This document shows positions 49,973 through 58,329 of a DNA stretch of 64,000 bases, piece by piece. The stretch spans positions 108,035 to 172,034 of the forward strand of contig CAZCFY010000008.1 of NCBI GenBank assembly GCA_964498095.1, read 5' to 3'. A model generated the notes under the pieces. The model was not told where the DNA came from, ran no database searches, and saw only the letters and a program-made list of their open reading frames with translations. A program made the position numbers and the translations under genes. Origin of the DNA: SG-bin7 sp964498095 (GTDB lineage Bacteria; Bdellovibrionota; Bdellovibrionia; Bdellovibrionales; SG-bin7). Positions within the stretch are counted from its first letter, which is position 1; every line of letters starts with the position of its first letter.

Positions 49973-51592
49973 ATGAAGAATTGGGTTTGGGTTTGTATTC
50001 CTATTTTACTGTCAGGATGTAATAGCTTTAAAAGCGCAAAATTAGACAGCGGATCGGCGGCGAGTGAATTAGATAAAGCCTGCAGCACCGCTGATGCAGT
50101 CAGTCCGGTATATTCAGGTGTGAGACGTTTAAGTCTAAACGAAATCCGCAATTCCGTGCGTGATCTTTTAGGTGTTAATAATTCTTTAAATACGATTTTG
50201 CCTCCGGATTCGAAACAGGGCTTTTACAATAATAATGGTAATGCATTAAAGGTCTCCTATGTTTTTCTTGAAAGTCTATTTGATGCCAGCGAATCCATCC
50301 TTGATGCCGCCTTTGCCAATACAGCGGCCCGTAATCAAATATTAATTTGTCAGAACCAAAACGAAGTCTGCGCCCGCCAAATTCTTGAAAAATTAGCCCG
50401 CAAGGCATTTCATAAAGCCGTAAACGCCGCAATGATCGACCGTCTGATCACTGTATTTAAAAAAGGCGCCACCCTAAATATTAATTTCGAAGAGTCGCTA
50501 AAGCTGGCGATCCGTTCCCTAATTGCCTCACCGGATTTTGTCTATGTGGCGGTAAATCCAAAGGGTACGGACTTGGATGCCGTAAAAGATTTAGATGATT
50601 TTGAAATTGCTTCTCGCCTTTCTTTATTCTTATGGAGCAGCGTTCCCGACGATGAACTCATTAATTTAGCCTCTGCCGGAACTCTAAAAGCAAATTTAGA
50701 CGCCCAGGTGATTCGGATGCTTAAATCGCCAAAAGCGGAAACCTTGATAGATGAATTTGCGGCAAATTGGTTGGCTCTAGAAAATTTGGCCGGCAGCAAT
50801 CCTGACGCAACTTTGTTTCCGATGTTTACGGCAGAACTGCGTGCGGACATGCTAACGGAGACGAAGCTTTTAATTCGTGAAATTTTAATCAACGACGCTA
50901 ATCCCATCGATTTTATTACTGGAAATTATTCCTTTTTAAATGAGCGCTTAGCGAACCATTATGGTATGTCTGGCGTGACGGGTGCACAGTTTCGGAAAGT
51001 GGACATTTCCGCTTTGCCACGTAGGGGTGTGCTCGGTCACGCTAGCATTTTAACTTTAACTTCCGCCAATCGTGACACTAGTATCGTTCGGCGCGGTAAG
51101 TATATTATGGATAGACTCCTTTGCCAGACGCCGCCCCCGCCGCCCGAAAACATTCCGTTAGAGCCAGCTCAGCCGGGATCGAATCTCTCGCAACGAGAAC
51201 GCTTAGAACAACATCGCGCTGATCCCGCTTGTATCGGTTGCCACTCTTATATGGATCCGATGGGGTTTTTATTAGAAAACTTTAGTCCCGTCGGCACCTA
51301 TCGCACGACTATTAACGGTCAATCCGTAGATTCTCGGGCTGACTTTCCTGACGGCAAAATTTTCTTCTCGCCCGTGGAGATGACAAATGATTTGGCCAAA
51401 GGGCCGGTCTTTAAGCAATGTTTATCAAGAGAACTTTTAAATTTTGCTCTTGGCCGTCAGTTTACCACTTCAGAAAGCTGCCATTCTCGCGAAATCGCTA
51501 GCGTTGGATTTGATGGAAATAAGAAGTTTTCCGATTTAGTAAAGGCCTTGGTAAAAGGTATGGCATTTCAAAAAGAAGGAGCTCAAAAATGA
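49973..51592 (+). CDS. DUF1592/DUF1588-type cytochrome-like lipoprotein
   Basis: 539 aa. A lipobox (LLSGC) near residue 15 and GGGGGG before the ATG at 49973 fix the start. Domains in order: RRLSLNEIRNSVRDLLGV (DUF1587-like), the long helical DUF1592 block (SRLSLFLWSSVPDDELINLA), RRGVLGHASILTLTSANRDTS (DUF1588) and the haem-type motif CIGCHSYMDPMGFLLENFSPVG followed by the C-terminal DUF1585. In planctomycetes these large families gather with DUF1552 partners; their function is unknown. Here the pair overlaps by ATGA. Confidence 0.85.
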   Translation: MKNWVWVCIPILLSGCNSFKSAKLDSGSAASELDKACSTADAVSPVYSGVRRLSLNEIRNSVRDLLGVNNSLNTILPPDSKQGFYNNNGNALKVSYVFLESLFDASESILDAAFANTAARNQILICQNQNEVCARQILEKLARKAFHKAVNAAMIDRLITVFKKGATLNINFEESLKLAIRSLIASPDFVYVAVNPKGTDLDAVKDLDDFEIASRLSLFLWSSVPDDELINLASAGTLKANLDAQVIRMLKSPKAETLIDEFAANWLALENLAGSNPDATLFPMFTAELRADMLTETKLLIREILINDANPIDFITGNYSFLNERLANHYGMSGVTGAQFRKVDISALPRRGVLGHASILTLTSANRDTSIVRRGKYIMDRLLCQTPPPPPENIPLEPAQPGSNLSQRERLEQHRADPACIGCHSYMDPMGFLLENFSPVGTYRTTINGQSVDSRADFPDGKIFFSPVEMTNDLAKGPVFKQCLSRELLNFALGRQFTTSESCHSREIASVGFDGNKKFSDLVKALVKGMAFQKEGAQK

Positions 51593-52941
51593 GGGACCCA
51601 ATTTCTCGCCGAGCTGTTTTGAAAGGATTAGGAGCTACAATAGCTTTACCTTTTTTAGAAGCGATGCTGCCTTCAATGGCCACCGCGCAAGTGTTAGCCA
51701 ATAAAAAATATCTAGCCATGGTTTTTCCAAATGGATATTACCCCGGAACATGGAATTTCAATTCCACATTGGCGCCAATTGCGCCTTACAAAAATTACGT
51801 GTCTATTTTAACCAATATGAGTAATAGCCCCGGCAGGGCTTCCAGCGGCGGCGCGCATGAGGCCGAAGCTACTTGTACCTTAACTACGGCGACTTGTCCT
51901 AATCAAAATACCGGCGCCCCGGCGCCATCACCGCGACTTTATTATTCCAACGGTGGTCCACAAATGTCTATTGACCAAGCCATCGCTGATGCCGTTGGTA
52001 GTGCCACGAGAAGAAAATCTATTTCGATTGCGCCGCTGACGGACCTTGTATTTTTGCAGAATGGTTATCACATAGATAATGTGAGATACATTTCGTGGCG
52101 CGGAAATACGCCGGTCACAGTTTTTTCGCAGGTCAACGCCTTATTTAATGATATTTTTGGTGGAGGAATTCCCAATGATCCCTTGGCTCAGCTCCGCAAT
52201 CAGAAGAAACAAAGTATTTTGGATTATGTTAAAGACAGTAGTAACGAATTAAATAAAAAATTAGGGACCGAAGACAAACGCCGAATGGCTTCGTTTTTTG
52301 AGGCCATACGTAACGTCGAAACTCGTTTACAACAATCTGCGCCCGCTCCAGTATGTTCTTCGACAGGCGCCCCCAATAACGTTCCAGGTCCCGATCAGTC
52401 AGGAATAAATTTTGATATTTGGACGAAAGCCAATTTAGATTTAATAGTTTTAGCTTTCCAGTGTGGTCATACAAAGATAGCTTCTTACGCGATGGCCAGC
52501 GGCGGATCTTGTCTCACTCAACATTATCGCTGGACAGGTGATCCAGATTGCAACGGGCTCCATCATAATTATTCTCACTACGAGCAAACCGATCCGATTA
52601 ATTCGTGGAACTCGATAAATAAATGGTTTGCTCAGCAACTTGCTTACATAATGCAAAAGATGATTAACACTCCTGACGGCGGCGGGAATCTCCTTGATAA
52701 TTCTATGATACTTTTTATGAGTGGCATGGAAGAAGGGCACCAGTTCGACCGTTTACCGATAGTCGTCGCCGGAAAAGGCGGAGGAACACTCTCGCCAAAC
52801 GGTGGCGTACGCGACATGGGAGGATCCCCGCTGGCAGCATTACATTTAACGATGGCGCAAAAAATGGGAGCTAATCTCTCGGGATTTGGCCGTGGAGCCG
52901 CTGATAGTAACGCGTTAAATACCAGTACTGTGCAAATTTAG
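51589..52941 (+). CDS. DUF1552 family protein (Tat substrate)
   Basis: 450 aa with a twin-arginine signal: SRRAVLKGLGATIALPFLEAM. The DUF1552 core shows MVFPNGYYPGTWN, SGGAHEAEATCTLT and the late SLTQHYRWTGDPDCNGLHHNYSH-like histidine cluster, quoted in pieces (CLTQHYRW, LHHNYSH), and FMSGMEEGHQFDR. The histidines suggest a metal or cofactor site, not proven. It overlaps the DUF1592 gene by 4 nt, so the two are a functional unit exported by different routes (Sec/lipoprotein and Tat). Confidence 0.87.
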   Translation: MRDPISRRAVLKGLGATIALPFLEAMLPSMATAQVLANKKYLAMVFPNGYYPGTWNFNSTLAPIAPYKNYVSILTNMSNSPGRASSGGAHEAEATCTLTTATCPNQNTGAPAPSPRLYYSNGGPQMSIDQAIADAVGSATRRKSISIAPLTDLVFLQNGYHIDNVRYISWRGNTPVTVFSQVNALFNDIFGGGIPNDPLAQLRNQKKQSILDYVKDSSNELNKKLGTEDKRRMASFFEAIRNVETRLQQSAPAPVCSSTGAPNNVPGPDQSGINFDIWTKANLDLIVLAFQCGHTKIASYAMASGGSCLTQHYRWTGDPDCNGLHHNYSHYEQTDPINSWNSINKWFAQQLAYIMQKMINTPDGGGNLLDNSMILFMSGMEEGHQFDRLPIVVAGKGGGTLSPNGGVRDMGGSPLAALHLTMAQKMGANLSGFGRGAADSNALNTSTVQI

Positions 52942-53050
52942 AATACCTTTTTGACAATTTGTCTCGGTGTTTAAGGGCGCTCATGTATATGGCCGATGGA
53001 TCTGGCATACCGACTGCACTTCTTATTTTCAAAAGACAATCGGAGGTCCT

Positions 53051-53461
53051 ATGATTGATTCTCTGCATTGGCAGGAATTATTGCAGGCGCGTAAGAAAAC
53101 CTTATTAACTAATGAGGGCCAGTTGATCCGGCGTGCGCGCACGGAGTTGGGCCCGGATGGTTCTGGAGAGTTATCAAGAACCCGCTGGCACCCCGCAGAT
53201 TCCGCCAGCGAAACACAAGAAATGGAAACGCTTGATAGTTTATCAAAGCGAAATATAAAATCCGTACAAGAAATTGACGAAGCTCTGCGCCGGCTAGAAA
53301 CAGGGACATACGGAGTTTGTGAAAATTGCAGCGAGGCAATTGCTATCGAGCGCCTAGAACTTGTTCCGGAAGCGCGCTACTGCGTGAGTTGTGAAAAGGA
53401 AATCGAAAAGGCAAGACGTGAAATGATTAATGATAAGCACCTGCGCAGAAGATTGATCTAA
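53051..53461 (+). CDS. DksA/TraR-family zinc-finger protein
   Basis: 136 aa. The four-cysteine zinc finger is at C90-x2-C93 and C111-x2-C114 (GTYGVCENCSEAIAIERL and ARYCVSCEKEIE), preceded by a helical coiled arm (residues 5-80). DksA modulates RNA polymerase with ppGpp. The family-specific acidic tip is not clear here, so it may be DksA-like rather than DksA itself. The start is the ATG at 53051, with GGAGG well placed upstream; the longer frame from 52967 lacks a matching start signal. Confidence 0.85.
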   Translation: MIDSLHWQELLQARKKTLLTNEGQLIRRARTELGPDGSGELSRTRWHPADSASETQEMETLDSLSKRNIKSVQEIDEALRRLETGTYGVCENCSEAIAIERLELVPEARYCVSCEKEIEKARREMINDKHLRRRLI

Positions 53462-53465
53462 GCAT

Positions 53466-54395
53466 CTAGGGAATAATGGCTCTCTGTATTGAAGAATAAA
53501 TTGGGATGTCGTCATCGTAATCATTTTTCCCCATTTTATAAATACGCGATTCACCCTTGTTTATGTAGAATTTCTCCCCGGGTTCATCACGACCAAGTGA
53601 ATCTTTGTCGCTTTTGGCTTGATAAACTTTTCTGCCATTGGCTTCTTCTTTCACAAAGTGGAGAGATACTCGTTCTTTACGCGTATAATCGTTGGTTTGC
53701 ACCAGGTCTAAAACGATTCGGCTATTGGTATCATTTGGTTTTAAATTAAAGTTCATGCTCCTGGCAACTACGACTTCGTCACCGGTAAGCTCCATGTTTC
53801 CTTTTTTAAAAGCCTCTTGCACTTCCGAAACAACCTTATTTCGAACTTCAGCATCACCTTGGCGCATGAGTTCTTGGGCACGGGGGGTATGATGCCCTGA
53901 TGTCCATTCTTTAACTTGGTTTTCGTGAAGGCTCACGGTAAATTTTTCGCCCTTTTTAAGTCCGCCGTAGACTTCGACTTCAACCATTTGTCGGTTATTC
54001 ATGTCCCGGCCTGAATTCCCCAAAACACGCACGAGCACTTCGTCGGTACCGAGTTTTTCTTGGAAAACCGAACTGCGAACCACAGCTACGTCACCTTTTG
54101 AAGTTATCGACGCTGCAATATTTGCGGGACGCTTAAGCGCCTGATCATATTCGCCTGCCAGGCGGTAACTTTCTTCCTTTTGCTTTGCGATCTGTTCGGC
54201 CAGTTTCGGTGCCTCTTGGCGCTTGCGTTCTTCTTCCTTAAGTTGCGCGATATAGCGTTGTTTATCTGCTTCTTCCATACGAGTTAAACGTTCCTCCTCG
54301 GCGTTAAGGCCGCGGCTTACGCACGGATTTATATCGATAGAGAAGGCCGCTGGACAAAAGGCAAGCGCCACTAAAATTAAGAATGAAAAACGCAT
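53466..54395 (-). CDS. Secreted coiled-coil protein of unknown function, about 309 aa
   Basis: From the ATG at 54395, a signal peptide (MRFSFLILVALAFCPAAFS) is followed by a highly charged helix (EEERLTRMEEADKQRYIAQL to KRQEAPKLAEQIAKQK) and then a beta-type domain of about 200 residues. No known family. Divergent from the RHS/YD gene with about 35 bp between starts, so the two may share a regulator. Confidence 0.6.
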   Translation of the reverse strand: MRFSFLILVALAFCPAAFSIDINPCVSRGLNAEEERLTRMEEADKQRYIAQLKEEERKRQEAPKLAEQIAKQKEESYRLAGEYDQALKRPANIAASITSKGDVAVVRSSVFQEKLGTDEVLVRVLGNSGRDMNNRQMVEVEVYGGLKKGEKFTVSLHENQVKEWTSGHHTPRAQELMRQGDAEVRNKVVSEVQEAFKKGNMELTGDEVVVARSMNFNLKPNDTNSRIVLDLVQTNDYTRKERVSLHFVKEEANGRKVYQAKSDKDSLGRDEPGEKFYINKGESRIYKMGKNDYDDDIPIYSSIQRAIIP

Positions 54396-54429
54396 AATTT
54401 CCCATCGGAAAATTCCGATAAATTTGTAA

Positions 54430-55779
54430 ATGTCAGCGCTTTTAATTTTTTTATTTTCGCAAGCCATGGCTGTGGTTGACCTAAAAACCGGGAACTTTTC
54501 TGATTCGTGGGTCGATGGTCAGGCGGGGCAGGACTTTCGCGCCTTCCAAATTCGCCGTGTTTATAATAGTAAATCTACTTGGGATGGTGTCTTTGGTCTG
54601 GGATGGTGTGGCTCTATAGAATTAAAATTAAAAATTGAAGGGAAAAAACTCAGCGTCACTTCTTGTGATAACCGCAATATGGAATTTATAAGCGGAAAGA
54701 GTGGCTTTACTAATTCAAAATTTGGTACCATCACAAAATCGGGAAGTGAATTTAAGTGGGAAGCTGGCGACGGATTCGTTTATAAATTCAATGCCACCGG
54801 CGACTTTGAGGCCTTAAAAGCCGCGGATGCGGTAATTATTTTTTCTCGCGGTTCTAGCGGTCTCGTCGAAAAGATTATGAACCAAACCACCGGTGAAAAC
54901 CTCTCCCTTGTTTACGGTGCCGACCGTCGTCACGTCGAAAAAATAATTGGCGGTAAAGTCCCGATAGAATATGAATATCAGAACGCCTTGCTTAAAAAGG
55001 TTAGAAACGGGTGGGGCAATTCCTATACTTACAATTACGACGATAACAATAATCTAAATCAAATAAGTTACCCTGATAAAACCAGTGATGAAATAGAATA
55101 TGAGAAAGCCTTTGGCAAAGTAATCTCATTTAAGCCGCGCACGGGATGTGCCCAAAAAATTTCGTATGAGAAATTAAATAATTCCCATACTGCGAAAGTT
55201 ACGCGCGACTGTCAGGGGCGCGTGAGTGAAGAAAAGGTTTTTTTTGCCGGAATTACCACAAAAATGGATGGTTATTTTGAGGAGCGAGATCAAAACGGAG
55301 CGGTCACTTTTTTGCAGGATAAAAACTCCGTTAATTTTGCCGCGTTAGATTCGCTTTTTAAATACGATAGAGGTGCAATGCAAACCTTGTTTTATGGGAA
55401 GGACGCGCGTAAGCCTTCAGCAGTTACGTTAGCCAGCGGGGCCACCGAGCAGACTTACGCCTACACCTATAACTCCGCGGGAGCTCTGGTACGGGTTTCT
55501 GGTAATAAGTTTGCGGCGAATCTTTCGTGGGATAAACTCAACCGCCTCATCGTGGCAAAATTCATAAAGTCAAATGAACTACGGATCAATTATTGGGGGG
55601 GATCTAACAAGATTGCGTCAATCGCCGTTAAAGGCTTTCCGCCGGTAAAAATAAAATATCATGCTGATGGTAATGTAATGAAACTTGAGACTACGGCCAA
55701 TAAAAAAGTACAAGCGCGAATCTGGGATCTGCATGATAAACTTTTACAGGCGTTAAATCCAATTAGGACGGAGTTATGA
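54430..55779 (+). CDS. RHS/YD-repeat secreted protein, short
   Basis: 449 aa. A signal peptide (SALLIFLFSQAMAV) leads to a DUF6531-like start (DLKTGNFSDSWVDGQ, QIRRVYNSKSTWDGVFGLGW) and then YD-type repeats (YEYQNALLKKVRNGWGNSYTYNYDDNNNLNQISYPD, named here by pieces such as YTYNYDDNNNL and YAYTYNSAGALVRV). Normal RHS proteins exceed 1,000 residues and carry a toxin tip behind the DPxGL box. This one has neither, so it may be a scaffold or a reduced relative. It overlaps the 90-aa downstream gene by ATGA. Confidence 0.75.
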   Translation: MSALLIFLFSQAMAVVDLKTGNFSDSWVDGQAGQDFRAFQIRRVYNSKSTWDGVFGLGWCGSIELKLKIEGKKLSVTSCDNRNMEFISGKSGFTNSKFGTITKSGSEFKWEAGDGFVYKFNATGDFEALKAADAVIIFSRGSSGLVEKIMNQTTGENLSLVYGADRRHVEKIIGGKVPIEYEYQNALLKKVRNGWGNSYTYNYDDNNNLNQISYPDKTSDEIEYEKAFGKVISFKPRTGCAQKISYEKLNNSHTAKVTRDCQGRVSEEKVFFAGITTKMDGYFEERDQNGAVTFLQDKNSVNFAALDSLFKYDRGAMQTLFYGKDARKPSAVTLASGATEQTYAYTYNSAGALVRVSGNKFAANLSWDKLNRLIVAKFIKSNELRINYWGGSNKIASIAVKGFPPVKIKYHADGNVMKLETTANKKVQARIWDLHDKLLQALNPIRTEL

Positions 55780-56048
55780 AGAGACTCGTCTTATTTTTTA
55801 TCTTTTGCGCCGGCGCCGGAGTTCTCGCTGCCGATGATACTAGGCTAACCCAAGGAGCCAGCGGCGCTTTGCCGACCGGAACTTCGACACAAGCCTGTAA
55901 GTGTACGATTGACGAGAAATTTATTTCCGAGCGAGAGGCTGCGTTTGCTAAAGCCCAGGCAGATAAAATGATGAAGGGATTTGAGGAATGGAAGTCGCGT
56001 CAGCCGAGTAAGCCACCCACGCCTACGCAGTCACAGTCGACCCAGTAA
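55776..56048 (+). CDS. Small secreted protein, partner of RHS gene
   Basis: 90 aa: signal peptide (MKRLVLFFIFCAGAGVLAA), a short domain with a CKC pair (QACKCTIDEKFISERE), a charged helix and a proline/threonine-rich tail. Coupled by ATGA to the RHS gene, so it is probably needed with it. Not recognised. Its stop is next to that of the convergent gene with no spacer. Confidence 0.6.
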   Translation: MKRLVLFFIFCAGAGVLAADDTRLTQGASGALPTGTSTQACKCTIDEKFISEREAAFAKAQADKMMKGFEEWKSRQPSKPPTPTQSQSTQ

Positions 56049-56516
56049 TTATTTTGCCGCAAAGCTTTTTACCATTTGCTTCACATCAGGATAGTAGTCT
56101 TCAAAATAGTCCGCTGGCGCGGAGAAGACTAGCATTTGATGGGAATTGGTATTGGGTAATAGCACGAAAAGTTGTTTTACGATTTCATCGCCAGATTGTT
56201 TTTGAATTTTAATAAAGGCGGCTTTGGATTTTAGCGTGGGAATAGTACCTGATTCGAGCACTTTTCCTAGAGCCGTTGTTTTGATTTGATTTTGCAGAAA
56301 TTCAACACCGTTAGCGGGAGCTTTTGCTTTTTGCGACTGAATAAACAAAACGGGCTGTAGGCGGTTGGGTTTATAGGGAGTAAATAAAACGTAATCCATT
56401 CCCATAAAGTCCTTGTTTTCAAACCAGCCGGAAGGAATGGCAAATGTGTAGGGAGTTTTGGCCTGAGCAAAAGCCGCCATAAATAGAGTGAAAGCGAAAA
56501 CTATTTTATTCGACAT
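56049..56516 (-). CDS. Secreted protein of unknown function, 155 aa
   Basis: Signal peptide (KIVFAFTLFMAAFAQA) then a compact alpha/beta domain (PSGWFENKDFMGMDYVLFTP; NSHQMLVFSAPADYFEDYYP) with no cysteine. The pattern of GWFE-x-K near the start and a late PADYF resembles small periplasmic proteins found beside RHS or toxin-type genes, without a definite name. It overlaps the gene upstream by 16 nt. Confidence 0.6.
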   Translation of the reverse strand: MSNKIVFAFTLFMAAFAQAKTPYTFAIPSGWFENKDFMGMDYVLFTPYKPNRLQPVLFIQSQKAKAPANGVEFLQNQIKTTALGKVLESGTIPTLKSKAAFIKIQKQSGDEIVKQLFVLLPNTNSHQMLVFSAPADYFEDYYPDVKQMVKSFAAK

Positions 56517-57187
56517 GAAGTCATTACCTTTTCTATGGATTCGTTGTGGCCCCTGAGATGAAGTCTCTGAACTTTTTCGCCGTTAGCATCATCAAGTTTC
56601 ATTAGCGCTTCAACAGTTTCGGCCGAAACAGCCTCACTTTTAATTAGGTTTTTTAGGGCGGCAATGCGTTGGAGCAAAACTATAAATTGGGGACCTAGCT
56701 TTAAAATTCCATAACCCAAGGCCATGGCTAATACAACATTGGGTCCCATTGTACCCGCCATTCCGCAGACCATTGCCTGGCGCTTTTCGAGGGGAATAGA
56801 ATCTCTTATTTCGCGGATCTCACCGAGCGTTTTGGCAAAATTACTAAGCCCGTCAGACATTGTTGAGTAACAAGCCACGGGACTTGTTGCGCAATCATAG
56901 GTCGCCACACCCGCTTTTCCCACGGCTTTCGCGGCACCGCTTACGGCGCTTGCTGTGCAATCAAAAAGAGAGGCGATGCAGCCGCCCTTTTTTTTAAGGT
57001 CTTCAATAGCTCCATCGGCTGTTTTATTTCCACATCTTTTTAAATCGGCTAAAATGGGATTTGTGACGGCGAGTGGGTCGTAGGAAAGCTCAAAGTTTTC
57101 GGTTGAAACGGGACAGTTAGGGTTTGAGGTACAAACCGGCAGCGGTTGAGAGAATGCATTCGATAAAAAAACGAGAACCCATAGCAT
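56501..57187 (-). CDS. Secreted protein with cysteine-rich N-terminus, 228 aa
   Basis: A short leader (MLWVLVFLSNAFS) is followed by a region with nine or so cysteines (VCTSNPNCPVST, RCGNKT, GGCIASLFDC), and then a hydrophobic helical area (MAGTMGPNVVLAMALGYGIL) that could insert in a membrane. The first codons lie in a 10-bp inverted repeat that encloses the start (57171-57208). No family recognised. Confidence 0.6.
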   Translation of the reverse strand: MLWVLVFLSNAFSQPLPVCTSNPNCPVSTENFELSYDPLAVTNPILADLKRCGNKTADGAIEDLKKKGGCIASLFDCTASAVSGAAKAVGKAGVATYDCATSPVACYSTMSDGLSNFAKTLGEIREIRDSIPLEKRQAMVCGMAGTMGPNVVLAMALGYGILKLGPQFIVLLQRIAALKNLIKSEAVSAETVEALMKLDDANGEKVQRLHLRGHNESIEKVMTSCRIK

Positions 57188-57208
57188 ATATACTTTACGG
57201 GTTCTCGT
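57171..57208 (-). promoter_or_regulatory. Hairpin enclosing the start of the cysteine-rich gene
   Basis: ACGAGAACCC at 57171-57180 (plus strand) and GGGTTCTCGT at 57199-57208 are perfect complements with an 18-nt loop. In the minus-strand message the ATG at 57187 lies within the loop, so folding could hide the ribosome site. Confidence 0.5.
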
Positions 57209-57228
57209 CTTTACTTCTTAAGCGGTCT

Positions 57229-57249
57229 TAGGTCTATGACTTAGACCTA
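57229..57249 (-). terminator. 8-bp hairpin overlapping a stop codon
   Basis: TAGGTCTA (57229-57236) pairs with TAGACCTA (57242-57249) around TGACT. It covers the stop of the repeat-protein gene (TAG at 57247-57249). No T tract follows, so a rho-independent terminator is doubtful. Confidence 0.35.
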
Positions 57250-57789
57250 GCGACAGTTGACGGAGTCTAAAGCCATTCCGCCACCCCAGATTGCCGTTTG
57301 AAAGTAGGGGCGACCATCGTAAGAGCGTAAACCCTCAATGCGATCTCCGGCTTGTTTCCATTGCGTAAAGCCAACGGTGCGGCGAAAGCCATTAAATAAA
57401 CAAATTGCGTTAGCGGTCGGCTCATCAGGATAATAGCCTTGTCCGCGCACGCTGATCATTGTCGGCTGACGACGTCCACCTAGCCAGCAATTAACCGAAT
57501 CAAGCGCCATTCCGCCATTCCAAACTTCCGATTGAAAATAGGGACGGCCGTCATAAGAACGCTGCCCTTGTATGCGATTTCCAGCTTGTTTCCATTGTGT
57601 AAACCCAGCCGACTGTGAATGGCCATGTAAACGGCAAACGGCATCTGCAGTTAATTGATCGGGAAAATAGCCTTGGCCGCGAACATTGACGTTAACGATA
57701 TCGTCATATCTACCGCGATCATCGGGCCAGTGATCGGCAAAGACATTGAATGAAACTAAAGTTAAAAAACTCATTAAAATAAATTTCAT
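57247..57789 (-). CDS. Secreted protein with two tandem 68-residue repeats
   Basis: 180 aa: signal peptide (KFILMSFLTLVSFNVFA) and then two near-identical units. Each has VRGQGY(F/Y)PD, T-A-x-A-(V/I)C, GFTQWKQAG, I(Q/E)GxRSYDGRPYFQ and GGMALDSVNC, which shows a recent internal duplication. The conserved cysteine pair (one early, one last) is kept in both. Fold and role are unknown, but carbohydrate or ligand binding is common for such short secreted repeats. Confidence 0.75.
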   Translation of the reverse strand: MKFILMSFLTLVSFNVFADHWPDDRGRYDDIVNVNVRGQGYFPDQLTADAVCRLHGHSQSAGFTQWKQAGNRIQGQRSYDGRPYFQSEVWNGGMALDSVNCWLGGRRQPTMISVRGQGYYPDEPTANAICLFNGFRRTVGFTQWKQAGDRIEGLRSYDGRPYFQTAIWGGGMALDSVNCR

Positions 57790-57905
57790 AAGCAGCTCCT
57801 TCTTTGCCGTAATCTCAGCCGCTACTAAATTTAAGTCAAACCAAATTACAGAGACAAATGTTCCGATCTCTTAACAAATTTTAGTTTTACCAGGTGAGCT
57901 AGCAA

Positions 57906-58235
57906 TTAATTGCAGACTTCGTTTTCAATGCGGAAGCCGTCGAAGATTGGGCAAGCGCCATTACGGCCGGGATTGTGCCAAATTGGCTTGGCGGTAAAAT
58001 GGCATCCATTTGTTAAAGTGATTACATAGCCCTTTTCGACTAGTACGGATTTTACTGTGGCAGTTTGCTTTGCTAACTTATAAATGGTGCTGTCGACTTC
58101 TTTATTGGTAAATAGTGACCGCGTTTCTAAAGCTTGCATTTCATAAATGTCACGCGGAGGAGTGCAGGCATCAGCCCTTTTGTTAAAAGAAAATAAGACC
58201 AAACCTACCATGAACGAAAATAAAATATTTTTCAT
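57906..58235 (-). CDS. Small secreted protein, 109 aa
   Basis: Signal peptide (NILFSFMVGLVLFSFNK), six or so cysteines (ACTPPRD, NGCHF, GACPIFD, EVCN) and a NPGRNGACP segment. Looks disulfide-stabilised. No known family. It stands alone between the repeat protein and the degenerate M48 gene. Confidence 0.6.
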   Translation of the reverse strand: MKNILFSFMVGLVLFSFNKRADACTPPRDIYEMQALETRSLFTNKEVDSTIYKLAKQTATVKSVLVEKGYVITLTNGCHFTAKPIWHNPGRNGACPIFDGFRIENEVCN

Positions 58236-58329
58236 AGAAGCTCCTTTAAAGGAAATCTACGGCGAATACTTCATCTCTTCAAATTAAATCTTTGGCGAGA
58301 AAGGGTGCGTTAAGTAATAGTAGGCAAAT

